The position numbers and the translations under genes are program-made. This document shows positions 1-8,156 of a DNA stretch of 64,000 nt, one piece after another. The notes beneath the pieces are model-generated. The model did not search any database and was not told where the DNA came from. It worked only from the letters and a program-made list of their open reading frames with translations. The DNA lies in contig OY282382.1 in assembly GCA_958295905.1 (NCBI GenBank), positions 1,946,001 through 2,010,000 on the forward strand, given 5' to 3'. Each line of letters starts with the position of its first letter. Within the stretch, counting starts at the first letter, position 1. The DNA comes from an uncultured Vicinamibacterales bacterium. Its GTDB lineage: Bacteria > Acidobacteriota > Vicinamibacteria > Vicinamibacterales > UBA8438.

Positions 1-605
1 CCATCGGGGCGATTCCGCCCGGCCAGGGCGTGGTCGTGGGGGGCGGGATCCCCTATCGCGCCGACGCGCTCGCGCAGAAGCAACAGAACTTCGAGAACCG
101 GTGGACCGACGACCCCGAGCTGAAGTGCTTCATGCCGGGGGTGCCGCGGGCCACGTATCTGCCGTACCCGTTCCGGATCCTTCAGGGCGACCGGAAGATC
201 ATGTTCATCTACGGGTTCGCCGAGGCGAACCGCACCGTGCACATGGACAAGGAGAACCCCGAGCCGCCCCCCCTCGACACCTGGATGGGGCGCTCGCACG
301 GACGCTGGGAGGGCGACACCCTCGTTGTCGACGCCCAGGGTTTCAACGGCGAGGCGTGGTTCGATCGCGCCGGCAACTACGCCGGCAGCGGTCTGCGGGT
401 CGTCGAGCGCTACACGCCGATGGGGCCGAACGCAATTCTGTACGAAGCGACCATCGAGGACCCCGCCGTCTTCACCCGTCCGTGGACCATCGAGATGCCC
501 CTCTACCGGCGCCTCGAAGCGAACGCGCGGGTGTTGGAGTACAAGTGCGTCGAGTTCTCGGAGGATCTGATTTACGGGCATCTGCGCAGGGTGCCCACCC
601 GCTGA
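1..605 (+). CDS. Hypothetical secreted-type protein, 5' end outside window
   Basis: The reading frame is open from the first bases of the window to the TGA ending at 605, so the gene almost certainly begins upstream; an internal GTG at 30 is only a possible start. About 200 residues are visible. The visible part belongs to a family common in Acidobacteriota with no named function that I recognise. Its hallmarks are a GRWEGDTLVVDAQGFN-type core, a WFDRAGN segment, and an ERYTPMGPNAILYEATIEDP stretch followed by FTRPW. The same module forms the C-terminal part of the next gene (GRWEGDTLVVEIRNFNG, ERYTRTGPDTLEY, VWTRPW), so the two are paralogous at domain level. The next gene starts 50 bp downstream on the same strand, consistent with an operon. 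Function unknown. Confidence 0.75.
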   Translation, partial: IGAIPPGQGVVVGGGIPYRADALAQKQQNFENRWTDDPELKCFMPGVPRATYLPYPFRILQGDRKIMFIYGFAEANRTVHMDKENPEPPPLDTWMGRSHGRWEGDTLVVDAQGFNGEAWFDRAGNYAGSGLRVVERYTPMGPNAILYEATIEDPAVFTRPWTIEMPLYRRLEANARVLEYKCVEFSEDLIYGHLRRVPTR

Positions 606-655
606 CCCGTCGGGACGTCCGACGGAAGTTGAAGCTTGAAGAGAGGCATCGCACG

Positions 656-2386
656 ATGAACCGGACCAGAAACATCTTGTTACCGTCCATCGCCGCCGCC
701 GCGGCGATGCTGCTGCCCGCCCCGGCCCCCGCGGCCGACTACCACCACGTGCACCTGACGACGTCGAACGCCACCGAGGCGATCGGCTGGTACTCGCGGT
801 ACCTGGATTGCGAGCCGCTCGCCGACCGCGACGACGGGGTCGAGTGCGGGGGCGCGCAGGTGGTCTTCGACTCGCGCCCGACCCTCGGCAGCAGCCAGCG
901 GACGGGCATCGACCACATCTCGTTCTCGTACCCCGATCTGACCGCGAAGATGGGCGAGCTCGAAGCGGTCGGCGTGCGCGGCTCCGGAGTGCGGCTGCAG
1001 CGTTTCCAGGACGGGTCGACCCTGCGCGACGTGCCGGGGCTGTTCAAGCACGGCTTCATCTTCGACCCCTGGGGCACCCGCATCGAGCTGGTCGAGGACA
1101 GCGCCACCCTCGGGTTCCACCACATCCATCTGAGCGCGGCCGACCCCGCCGCCACCCTCGCCTGGTATCAGGAGCGGTTCGGGGGCGAGAGCGCGCGGCT
1201 GCGCGGCCGCATCGACGGCCTGCGCCTCGGCGACGTCTGGCTGCTCGCGATGCAGGCCGACGGCGAGCCCGCGGCGACGGCGGGCCGGTCCATCGACCAC
1301 ATCGCGTTCGCGGTGCCGGAGATGGACGCGGCGGCCGGCGACCTTCGGTCGAGCGGGGTCGCGTTCCTGTCCGAGCCGGCGGTGCCCGACGGCGGCCGCA
1401 CCGGCGCCCGGCGGGCGTTCGTCGGCGGCCCCGACAACGTCAGCCTCGCCCTCGTCGAGGAAGGGTTCGCGGGGGTCGACGCCGAATTCGATGCGCCGGT
1501 CGACATCACCACCGAGCTGCAGCCGTACACCGTGCCCCGCACGCCGTGGGGCGCGCCGGACTTCCAGGGGGTGTGGACCGGCGACGCGGCGCACGGCATT
1601 CCCCTCCAACGGCCGGAGGATCTGGCCGAGGTCGAGGTGCTGACGTCCGAGCAGGCGGCGGCGCGGCGCGAGCGCGGGACCCTCGGCAGCATCTGGGGCT
1701 ACGAGTCCGAGTGGCGCGACACCACCCTCGGCTATGTGAGGTCCGCGCCCTCGCGGCAGGTGGCGATGGTCGTCGATCCGCCCGACGGCCGCCTGCCCGC
1801 CCGCACCCCCGAGGGCGAGCGTCTGCTCGCGGCGGCGCGGGCCGCCCGCCGGCCGATCGCCGAGGGCCCCGAGGACCTCAGCTCGTGGGTGCGGTGCATC
1901 ACCCGCAGCCTCGTTCCGACCCCGGGGGTCTACAACAACGGGCTCCAGATCGTGCAGGGGCCGAACCACGTCGCGCTGCAGCGGGAGATGATTCACGAGA
2001 CCCGCGTCGTCCCCACCGACGACAGCCCCCACGTCGGCGACGCCATCACCTCCTGGCTGGGCGACGCCCGGGGGCGCTGGGAGGGCGACACGCTGGTCGT
2101 CGAGATTCGCAACTTCAACGGCCGGGCGCCGTATCAGGGGTCGAGCGACGCGCTGACCCTGACCGAGCGGTACACGCGCACCGGTCCCGATACGCTGGAG
2201 TATCGGTTCACGATCGATGACCCGAAGGTCTGGACCCGGCCGTGGACGGGGATGTTCACCTTCGTCCGGGATGAAACGCAGTACGAGCTCGTCGAGTACG
2301 CGTGCCACGAGGGCAACTACGGGATGACCAACATCCTGAGCGGCGCGCGCGCGCGCGATGCCGAGGAGTCGGGCGCCGGGCGGTAG
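656..2386 (+). CDS. Secreted two-VOC-domain protein fused to an Acidobacteriota domain of unknown function
   Basis: The product is 576 residues. I chose the ATG at 656 because it follows a GAGAGG Shine-Dalgarno-like stretch and opens a clear signal peptide (MNRTRN, hydrophobic core, APAPAADY). Residues about 27-135 and 148-265 each look like a vicinal-oxygen-chelate (glyoxalase/dioxygenase) half: YHHVHL and IDHISF, then FHHIHL and IDHIAF, spaced as in the metal-binding pairs of that fold. From about residue 280 it changes to the module seen in the preceding gene (WGAPDFQGVW, GRWEGDTLVVEI, VWTRPW). VOC enzymes bind a divalent metal and act on lactoylglutathione, catechols or similar substrates; the substrate here cannot be read from sequence. 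The signal peptide places it in the periplasm or outside. The fusion of a tandem VOC unit with this uncharacterised module is unusual. Confidence 0.8.
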   Translation: MNRTRNILLPSIAAAAAMLLPAPAPAADYHHVHLTTSNATEAIGWYSRYLDCEPLADRDDGVECGGAQVVFDSRPTLGSSQRTGIDHISFSYPDLTAKMGELEAVGVRGSGVRLQRFQDGSTLRDVPGLFKHGFIFDPWGTRIELVEDSATLGFHHIHLSAADPAATLAWYQERFGGESARLRGRIDGLRLGDVWLLAMQADGEPAATAGRSIDHIAFAVPEMDAAAGDLRSSGVAFLSEPAVPDGGRTGARRAFVGGPDNVSLALVEEGFAGVDAEFDAPVDITTELQPYTVPRTPWGAPDFQGVWTGDAAHGIPLQRPEDLAEVEVLTSEQAAARRERGTLGSIWGYESEWRDTTLGYVRSAPSRQVAMVVDPPDGRLPARTPEGERLLAAARAARRPIAEGPEDLSSWVRCITRSLVPTPGVYNNGLQIVQGPNHVALQREMIHETRVVPTDDSPHVGDAITSWLGDARGRWEGDTLVVEIRNFNGRAPYQGSSDALTLTERYTRTGPDTLEYRFTIDDPKVWTRPWTGMFTFVRDETQYELVEYACHEGNYGMTNILSGARARDAEESGAGR

Positions 2387-2477
2387 GCCGGGCGCATCGG
2401 TAGATCGGGCGCGATCGATGGATCGTGGTATCGAGGGGGCAAGTCTGGCGGCACATTCCAGGAGTGAGGTAGGGGCA

Positions 2478-2915
2478 ATGCGAAAGAACGTCATCATGTT
2501 GGCGGGGGTGGTCGGGATCGGCCTGCTTGCGGCCACCGCCCAGGTCGTCGCGCATCACGCGTTCGCGGCGGAGTTCGATGCCAACCGGCCGGTCCGGCTG
2601 CAGGGCAAGATCACCCGGATGGAGTGGATCAACCCGCACTCGTGGATGCACCTCGAGGTGACCAACGAGGACGGCACGGTCGACAACTGGATGATCGAGG
2701 CGGGTCCCCCGGGAGCGCTGGTGCGCCGCGGGTGGTCGAAGAGCTCGGTGATGCCCGGGACCGAGGTGATGGTGGAGGGTTATCAGGCCATCGACGGCGC
2801 CCTGCGGGCCAACGGCCGTGACGTGACGTTCCCCGACGGCCGCCGGCTGTTCGCGGGATCGTCGGGCACCGGCGCCCCGCTCGACGGCCGCGACCCGACC
2901 GAGCAGCGCCGGTAG
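2478..2915 (+). CDS. DUF6152 family secreted protein
   Basis: The product is 145 residues, starting at the ATG at 2478 behind AGGGGCA. A signal peptide (residues 1 to about 25, ending AHHAFA) precedes the conserved core of this small family: AAEFDANRPV, GKITRMEWINPHSW, NWMIEAGPPGALVRRGW, GTEVMVEGYQA and NGRDVTFPDGRRLF. The family is widespread beside soil-bacterial quinoprotein and cytochrome genes and probably forms a small beta-rich (OB-like) periplasmic fold; its role is not established. It lies 91 bp after the VOC fusion gene on the same strand and may share its transcript. Confidence 0.8.
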   Translation: MRKNVIMLAGVVGIGLLAATAQVVAHHAFAAEFDANRPVRLQGKITRMEWINPHSWMHLEVTNEDGTVDNWMIEAGPPGALVRRGWSKSSVMPGTEVMVEGYQAIDGALRANGRDVTFPDGRRLFAGSSGTGAPLDGRDPTEQRR

Positions 2916-3281
2916 TCGCGGCCTCCCGCGGCCGGCGTCCACGGCTGGAGACGGCGGGAACCCGGACCGCGGCGGTCCGGCGGGCGGGGCGGTGCCCGCC
3001 CGCCGGCCCCGCCCGCCGGCATCCGGCCGGGGTCCCCGGCCGCCGCGAGACGCTTTCGTTGCGCCTCGTGCTCCACGCCGCGGTTCTGGCCGTGGCGGCG
3101 GTCACCTGCGCGCATCCCCAGCCCGCCCCCGACCTCTTTGGCCGACCTCGGTCCTCGAGAAGATCGGCGCGCAGGTCGCGGAGCGGCCGGGGCAACCGTT
3201 CCCCGCCTGCTTCCCGATGTTGCTGACGCATGCGCCGTTCGAGCCGACGCCGGCGGGGCATGTAGCGGCGCCGGCTACGCC
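2916..3281. other. Intergenic, no gene recognised
   Basis: No convincing coding sequence is visible. The stretch is very GC-rich and includes simple GC-skewed runs near 2975-3050. It ends at the first copy of the R1 MITE-like repeat. Confidence 0.5.
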
Positions 3282-3452
3282 CAGGAGCACCCACGCTGAC
3301 TTCGCGTGACGGCTCGCCCCGATTCGAGGGGTCGCCACCGTCTTGCCGATCGGCCGGCGCCGCGTGAGACCCACGATTCCGCCCGTCCGGAGCCCCAGGA
3401 CCCGCCACGATTCCGCCTGCGCACGGCGGTGCCGGAGCGTGGGATGGTCCTG
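3282..3452 (+). mobile_element. R1 MITE-like repeat, copy 1 of 4
   Basis: A 171-bp non-coding element whose ends form an imperfect inverted repeat: CAGGAGCACCCACGCT at the left and the complement of CAGGACCATCCCACGCT at the right. It is bracketed by the direct repeat CGGCTACGCC (3272-3281 and 3453-3462), which reads as a 10-bp target duplication. The interior is shared with copies at 6299-6471, 11093-11242 and 20778-20948, including GATTCGAGGGG, GTCTTGCCG and ATTCCGCCTGCGCACGG. No coding potential. Confidence 0.8.
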
Positions 3453-3589
3453 CGGCTACGCCCAGGGCCGCGCGCACTTCGCCGACATATATGTTGTCGT
3501 CGACCGACTTGTCCAGATTGACGCACTTTACGGGCGACTGTTGACCGGGGGGATCGGCGTCCCCCGATCATGACGGTTCGGGCATGGGC

Positions 3590-3661
3590 AACCGACGAGC
3601 AACGCCGTCAGGCGGGATGCATTGCCCGCTCGAATGCAGCGGGGGATTTTCGCCACGGGCT
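3590..3661 (-). repeat. R2 dispersed repeat, copy 1
   Basis: Reading the minus strand, the element begins CAGCCCGTGGCGAAAATC and continues through CGCTGCATTCGAGCGGGC and ATGCATCCCGCCTGAC. Related copies lie at 17731-17857 and 45513-45568. The outer end CAGCCCGTGGC is shared with the R3 family at 19931 and 39723. Confidence 0.65.
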
Positions 3662-3703
3662 GCTGGGGGCATCGGTGGATGTGGGCAGATCCGCGGTAGA
3701 GAC

Positions 3704-3806
3704 GGGGCGAGGCGCCTCGGCGGCGAAGTTCGGGTCGACGCACGGGAAGCAGCACTGGTCGAGCACGCTCGCGGAGGGGCGAGGCGCCTCGGCGGCGAAG
3801 TTCGGG
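3704..3806 (+). repeat. Direct-repeat pair, 31 bp, period 72
   Basis: A perfect 31-bp sequence starting GGGGCGAGGCGCCTCGGCGG occurs at 3704-3734 and again at 3776-3806, separated by a 41-bp unrelated spacer. It lies just before the 3' end of the alpha/beta hydrolase gene on the other strand. No coding sense. Confidence 0.75.
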
Positions 3807-3871
3807 GCGACGGTTCCGCGGGGGCGCCCGGGTTCCATGGAGCGATACGTTGATGGTTGATGAGCCCGGTG

Positions 3872-4870
3872 TCAGCGTTCGGAGTACCGGGTCAGATGAT
3901 CGACGAGGAGCGAGGACATCGCGTCGGGCGCGAGGTCGGGAATCCAGTGGCTGACGCCCTCCAGGACCTCGAAGCGGTACGGTCCGGCGACGTACTCCTC
4001 GGTCAGCAGCGCCCCGTCGATGCACAGCGCGGTGTCGCCGTCGCTCCAAGTGAACATCGTCGGCACCTCGACGGGGCCGAAGGCGGGGCCCTGCAGGTTG
4101 CGATCGGCGACGTTTGCGCGGTACCAGTTCAGGGCGGCGGCGAGCGCCGGCTTCGATCCGAGCACGCGCAAGTACTCGTCGACCGCCTCGGTGTCGATGC
4201 CGGCGAAGATGCCGCGGAGCAGCGCGTGATCGTTGGCGAGGAAGGCGTCTTCCGAGTCGGGCTGCACGAACAGGTCGAAGTAGGCCGACGCCGCGACCTG
4301 ACACGACTCGGGGTTGCCGAGGACTCGGGCGAACGCGTCGGGGTGGGGCACCGACACCGGGTTCGCGGTGATGACGCGGTCCCGCGCCGAGATCGCCACC
4401 CCCCACGCCACGGCCGCTCCCCAGTCGTGGCCGACGACGTGGAACCGCTCGGCCCCCATGGTGTCGGCGAGACCGATGACGTCCGCGATGAGCAGCGGCA
4501 GCGCGTAGTCCTCGACCCGCGCCGGACGCGCCCCGGGCGAGTAGCCGCGCTGGTCGGGCGCCACCGCGCGGAACCCCGCCTCGCCGAGGGCGCGGAGCTG
4601 GTGCCGCCATTCGTAGGACGTCTGGGGGAACCCGTGGAGGAGGATCACCACCTCGCCGTCGTCGGGGCCGGCCGTCAGCACGTCGAACGTGAAGTCGCCG
4701 ACATCGATCTGCGTCGGGGTGAGCCCGTCGCCGGCCTGACTCGCACCGCCGCCGGCGACCGGTCCGCCGCGCGCAGCGGTCTGCGCAGATAGGTCCTGCG
4801 GCTCGCCGGTGGCGACGAGCGCCGACACCAAGAGGCCCGCCGCCATCAATCGCATGGATTCCTGCGTCAT
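3872..4870 (-). CDS. Alpha/beta hydrolase, epoxide-hydrolase type, exported
   Basis: The product is 332 residues; the ATG at 4870 (MTQES) is taken as start, with an in-frame alternative five codons later (MRLMAAG) behind AGGA. A hydrophobic N-terminus predicts export. The fold is marked by the oxyanion-hole motif HGFPQTSYEWR and by the nucleophile elbow VVGHDWGAAVAW. Its Asp nucleophile is the GHDWG signature of epoxide hydrolases and related dehalogenases. A C-terminal GVSHWIPDLAPD supplies the catalytic His. Epoxide hydrolases open epoxides to vicinal diols through an Asp-ester intermediate. The next gene on this strand is a haloacid dehalogenase, so degradation of halogenated or epoxidised compounds is possible, but substrate preference is not readable here. 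Confidence 0.82.
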   Translation of the reverse strand: MTQESMRLMAAGLLVSALVATGEPQDLSAQTAARGGPVAGGGASQAGDGLTPTQIDVGDFTFDVLTAGPDDGEVVILLHGFPQTSYEWRHQLRALGEAGFRAVAPDQRGYSPGARPARVEDYALPLLIADVIGLADTMGAERFHVVGHDWGAAVAWGVAISARDRVITANPVSVPHPDAFARVLGNPESCQVAASAYFDLFVQPDSEDAFLANDHALLRGIFAGIDTEAVDEYLRVLGSKPALAAALNWYRANVADRNLQGPAFGPVEVPTMFTWSDGDTALCIDGALLTEEYVAGPYRFEVLEGVSHWIPDLAPDAMSSLLVDHLTRYSER

Positions 4871-5312
4871 TTCTCGCTTCCCGCCGCCGGCGCCCATACG
4901 GCCGCCGGCGGACCTCGCGTCCGGCACGGGCCCGTCGTCCACCCCGGAGACACGGCCTGCGCCCGGCCCTGGGGCCCCGGGGCGTTCGCCACCGCGCCGG
5001 CTCGTGCAGCCGTTGCGCGCTGCGCCGGCCCCGGGGCCGGCCCCCAAGGGCCCGGGGCGTTCGTCACGGGCTCCTGAGCATACCCGTCGACGAACCCCAT
5101 CGGCGGGAGACCATCCAACCCGGTTGGCACCCGTTCACCGTGCGCGGCGAAGCCGGGCTGTGGGTCAGTATACGTGGACAAGCAGCCACTGATGATTCAC
5201 GGCCGCGGCTCTGGTTCTTGCCGGCGGCGGCCGTGGCCGCCTCGTTCTTCCCGGCGCGCCGGGCGGCACCGGCCGATCCCAGGCGCTGCCGGCGGCGTAG
5301 GCTCGTGTCAGG
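4871..5312. other. Intergenic region with direct-repeat pair
   Basis: No gene is recognised. It contains an imperfect repeat of about 24 bp (CCCGGGGCGTTCG core) near 4966-4992 and 5043-5068, a 75-bp period, followed by GC-rich sequence without features up to the haloacid dehalogenase stop codon. Confidence 0.5.
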
Positions 5313-6185
5313 TCAGGCTTCCACGAGCGGCGCCAGATCGGTGAGCGCCGACACCACGTGATGCGCCTCGAAGCCGAGCTCCTCGGGGGGCTCGGCTTCG
5401 AGGCGCTGAATCCAGAACGTGGTCAGCCCGGCCGAGGCGGCGCCGGCCACGTCCCACGCGTTGGACGACACGAATCCCAACGCGGACCGGTCGACCCCGA
5501 GCCGCTCCGGGCCCAGGTTGTAGACGCGGGGGCTGACCTTGAAGATCTTGACCTCTTCGACGCTGATGATGTCGTCGAGCAGGGTGCCGATGCCGGCGCT
5601 CCGCGCCGCCGCCTCGAGCATCCGCGGCTCGCCGTTCGAGAGGATCGCGAGCTTCAAGCCGCGGGCCTTCAGCGCCTCGAGCCCCGGTCTCACGTCCGGG
5701 AACGCGACGAGCGTGAGGTACGCCTCCATCAGCCGGTCCTGCCGCGCCGGGGTCAGATCCAGCCCGAGGCCCGCCGCCGCGTTGACGAGGGCGTCACCCG
5801 TGACCAGCCAGAAGTCCCGGTGCCGGCCCATGAGACTGCGCAGCAGGCTGTACTGCAACTGCTTGGCGCGCCAGCGCTGCGCGAGCGCGTCGCCGTTTCC
5901 GGGGAACAGCTCCTCGCAGAGCGCGGTCACCGAGAAGACGTCGAACAGGGTGCCGTAGGCGTCGAACGCGAACGCCTCGATCCCCTCCGCGCGTGCCTGC
6001 ACACGGCCGGCCGGGGCGGCCTGATGCCGCCGCGGGTCCAGAAAGTCGAACGCGGCCGGCTCGGTCGCGGGGCGGCCGGGCCCCCGGATCGTCGCCGACG
6101 CCGCCGCGGGCCCCGCGCCGGCCACCGGCAGGGCGCCCGCGGCTGCGCCCACCGTCTTGACGAACGTTCTGCGGCTGGTGTCCAT
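5313..6185 (-). CDS. Haloacid dehalogenase type II, Tat-exported
   Basis: The product is 290 residues from the ATG at 6185, which has AGGAAGG seven bases upstream. The N-terminus MDTSRRTFVKTVGAAAGALP is a twin-arginine signal. The mature part is a HAD-superfamily L-2-haloacid dehalogenase: motif I AFDAYGTLFDVFS with the nucleophilic Asp, motif II LAILSNGEPRML, the EEVKIFKVSPRVY lysine segment, and FVSSNAWDVAGAASAG. This class hydrolyses 2-haloalkanoic acids to 2-hydroxyacids. Type II enzymes are usually cytoplasmic and about 220-240 residues; the extra length here is the Tat leader. It follows an R1 repeat and precedes the alpha/beta hydrolase on the same strand. Confidence 0.88.
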   Translation of the reverse strand: MDTSRRTFVKTVGAAAGALPVAGAGPAAASATIRGPGRPATEPAAFDFLDPRRHQAAPAGRVQARAEGIEAFAFDAYGTLFDVFSVTALCEELFPGNGDALAQRWRAKQLQYSLLRSLMGRHRDFWLVTGDALVNAAAGLGLDLTPARQDRLMEAYLTLVAFPDVRPGLEALKARGLKLAILSNGEPRMLEAAARSAGIGTLLDDIISVEEVKIFKVSPRVYNLGPERLGVDRSALGFVSSNAWDVAGAASAGLTTFWIQRLEAEPPEELGFEAHHVVSALTDLAPLVEA

Positions 6186-6298
6186 GCCGTGCCTTCCTGG
6201 GGCACCTGTGCGGAGGCGCGATCTCGCCGCCGGCTCCTCGAAGGAGCCCAAGCATACTTCGGGGCGCGGTCGGATGGAAAGCCGGTGTGCCGGCCGCC

Positions 6299-6471
6299 CA
6301 GGGGCATCCCACGCTGACGGCGCGTGACGGCTCGCCCCCGATTCGAGGGGTCGCCACCGTCTTGCCGACCGGCCGGTGCCGCGTGAGACCCGCGATTCCG
6401 CACGTCCCGAGCCCCAGGACCCACCGCGATTCTGCCTGCGCACGGCGGTGGCGGAGCGTGGGATGGTCCTG
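6299..6471 (+). mobile_element. R1 MITE-like repeat, copy 2 of 4
   Basis: A 173-bp element closely matching copy 1, with ends CAGGGGCATCCCACGCT and AGCGTGGGATGGTCCTG. The direct repeat CCGGCCGCC flanks it (6290-6298 and 6472-6480), consistent with a target duplication. It lies upstream of the haloacid dehalogenase gene. Confidence 0.8.
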
Positions 6472-6618
6472 CCGGCCGCCCTCCCCGGCCAGGGGAGGCG
6501 GCCCGAGCCGGGCGGGTCGCCGCAGCCGCAGTTGTCGGACATCGACCGGACATGGACCCCGGGCCGGCAGTTGGCGTCACGCCGGGCGGCCGTGGCGGGC
6601 GCGGTGCCCACCGCGGCG
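6472..6618. other. Intergenic, no gene recognised
   Basis: Short GC-rich stretch between the R1 repeat and the HepT-like remnant; nothing recognisable. Confidence 0.4.
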
Positions 6619-6744
6619 TCAGAGCAGCGCCACGATCGCGGCTGCGAACGCCCGCAGGTCGTCGAGGTTCCGCCCGATCAGCGCGTGCACCTGGCGATCG
6701 ACGGTCCAATAGACGTGGACCAGGAGATTGCGGAACCGGGCCAT
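6619..6744 (-). pseudogene. Remnant of a HepT/DUF86 HEPN-type ribonuclease
   Basis: The minus strand encodes 41 residues beginning MARFRNLLVHVYWTVD and ending RNLDDLRAFAAAIVALL before TGA. This is the C-terminal third of a DUF86/HepT protein. The conserved RFRNxLVH(x)Y segment carries the RX4-6H catalytic motif of HEPN ribonucleases. The frame is closed by TAG five codons upstream of the Met, and the N-terminal two thirds and any MNT antitoxin partner are missing. It is a decayed toxin gene. Confidence 0.75.
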
Positions 6745-6821
6745 GCGCTGCAGGCGCTACGAGCGGTGCCGGCTCGGCGAGCGCCGCTGCCGGGCGCCCG
6801 ACGCGATCTACCCTATTAACC

Positions 6822-8156
6822 CTATCCCAGCGCCAGCGCGTCGAGCCGGCCGGTGCTGTTGCCGACCCGGTCCATCGGGGTGCCGAGGGCGTCCATGACG
6901 GCGACGAGCAGATTGGCCATCGGCGTGTCCTTCGAATAGGTCACGTGCCGGCCGCCGCGCAGGCCGCCGCCCGCGCCGCCCACGAGCATGACCGGCAGGT
7001 CGACCGGCGCGTGCGCGTTCGAGTTCGACATGCCCGCGCCGTAGAGCAGCAGAGTGTGGTCGAGCAGCGAACCGTCGCCGTCGGGGGTCGATCTCAGCCG
7101 GTCGACGAACTCGGCGAAGAGCGACACGTGGTAGGTGTTGATCTTCGACATGGTGGCGATCTTCGCCGGGTCGTCGAGGTGGTGCGACAGCGGGTGGTGG
7201 GCGTCGGGAATCCCGATCTCGGGATAGGTGCGCCCGCTGATCTCGCGGCCGACCATGAAGCTGGCCACCCGCGTGAGGTCGGTCTGCCAGGCGAGGAGCT
7301 GCAGGTCGAACATCAGCCGCATGTGCGCCTCGAAGGTCGCGGGCACTCCGGCCGGCTGCCGCACCAGGGGCAGGGCGCGGGTGCTCTGCTCCTCCGCCTT
7401 CTGAATCCGCCGCTCGACGTCGCGGACCGCGTCGAGGTACTGCGCGAGCTTGTGGCGGTCGCCGGGGCCGAGCCCCCGCTCGAGTTCGCCGGCCTTCTCC
7501 GTCACCGAGTCGAGAATGCTGCGGTCCTCGTCGAGCCGGGTCCGCCGGACCGCGGGGTCGGTGCTGCCGCTGTCGCCGAAGAGGCGCTCGAAGACGGCCC
7601 GGGGGTCGTTCTCCATGGGCAGCGGCGTGGTCGGGGTGCGCCACGAGATGGTGTTCGTGTAGGCGCAACTGAATCCGGCGTCGCACGAGCCGGCGAAGTC
7701 GCGGCCGTCGAGGGCCAGTTCGAGCGACGAGAGCTGCGTCTGCCGGCCGAGCTGCCGGCCGAGGAGCTGATCGATAGACGTGCCCGACTCGATCTCGGCC
7801 CCGTCGGTCTTCCGGCCGGGCACCCCGGTGAGGAACTTGGTCGAAGCGCCGGCGTGGGCGCCCCCGCCGGGTCCGGGGTTGAGGCCGGTCAGCACCAGCG
7901 TGCGGTCGCGGTGCGGGGCCATCGGCTGCAGAATCGGCGAGAACGCGAAGTCGCGGCCTTCGCCGGCCGGCGTCCAGTGCTCCATCGCCATGCCGTTCGG
8001 CACGTACACCACCCCGAACCGGCGCATGCCGCGCGCCGCCGTGTTGCGCACGGCGGAGAGGGCGGGCACCATCCCGTCCAGCAGCGGCAGGGCCAGTGCA
8101 GTCCCGAGACCGCGGAGGACCGTGCGCCGGGGAATCGCTTTCCTGGTGATCATCAT
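6822..8156 (-). CDS. DUF1552 family secreted protein
   Basis: The product is 444 residues from the ATG at 8156. It has a Tat-like leader (AIPRRTVLRGLGTALALPLLDG) and the DUF1552 landmarks: FGVVYVPNGMAMEHWTP, LTGLNPG..GGAHAGASTKFLTG, SIDQLLGRQLG, HHPLSHHLDDPAKIA, and LYGAGMSNSNAHAPVDLPVMLVGGAGG. The family is distantly related to sulfatase/DUF1501-type exported proteins. It is nearly always encoded next to a DUF1587/1592 cytochrome, as here: the start overlaps the upstream gene's stop by 4 bp (ATGA), so the two are translationally coupled. The biochemical role is unknown; a secreted redox or hydrolytic complex is inferred from the partnership. Confidence 0.88.
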   Translation of the reverse strand: MMITRKAIPRRTVLRGLGTALALPLLDGMVPALSAVRNTAARGMRRFGVVYVPNGMAMEHWTPAGEGRDFAFSPILQPMAPHRDRTLVLTGLNPGPGGGAHAGASTKFLTGVPGRKTDGAEIESGTSIDQLLGRQLGRQTQLSSLELALDGRDFAGSCDAGFSCAYTNTISWRTPTTPLPMENDPRAVFERLFGDSGSTDPAVRRTRLDEDRSILDSVTEKAGELERGLGPGDRHKLAQYLDAVRDVERRIQKAEEQSTRALPLVRQPAGVPATFEAHMRLMFDLQLLAWQTDLTRVASFMVGREISGRTYPEIGIPDAHHPLSHHLDDPAKIATMSKINTYHVSLFAEFVDRLRSTPDGDGSLLDHTLLLYGAGMSNSNAHAPVDLPVMLVGGAGGGLRGGRHVTYSKDTPMANLLVAVMDALGTPMDRVGNSTGRLDALALG

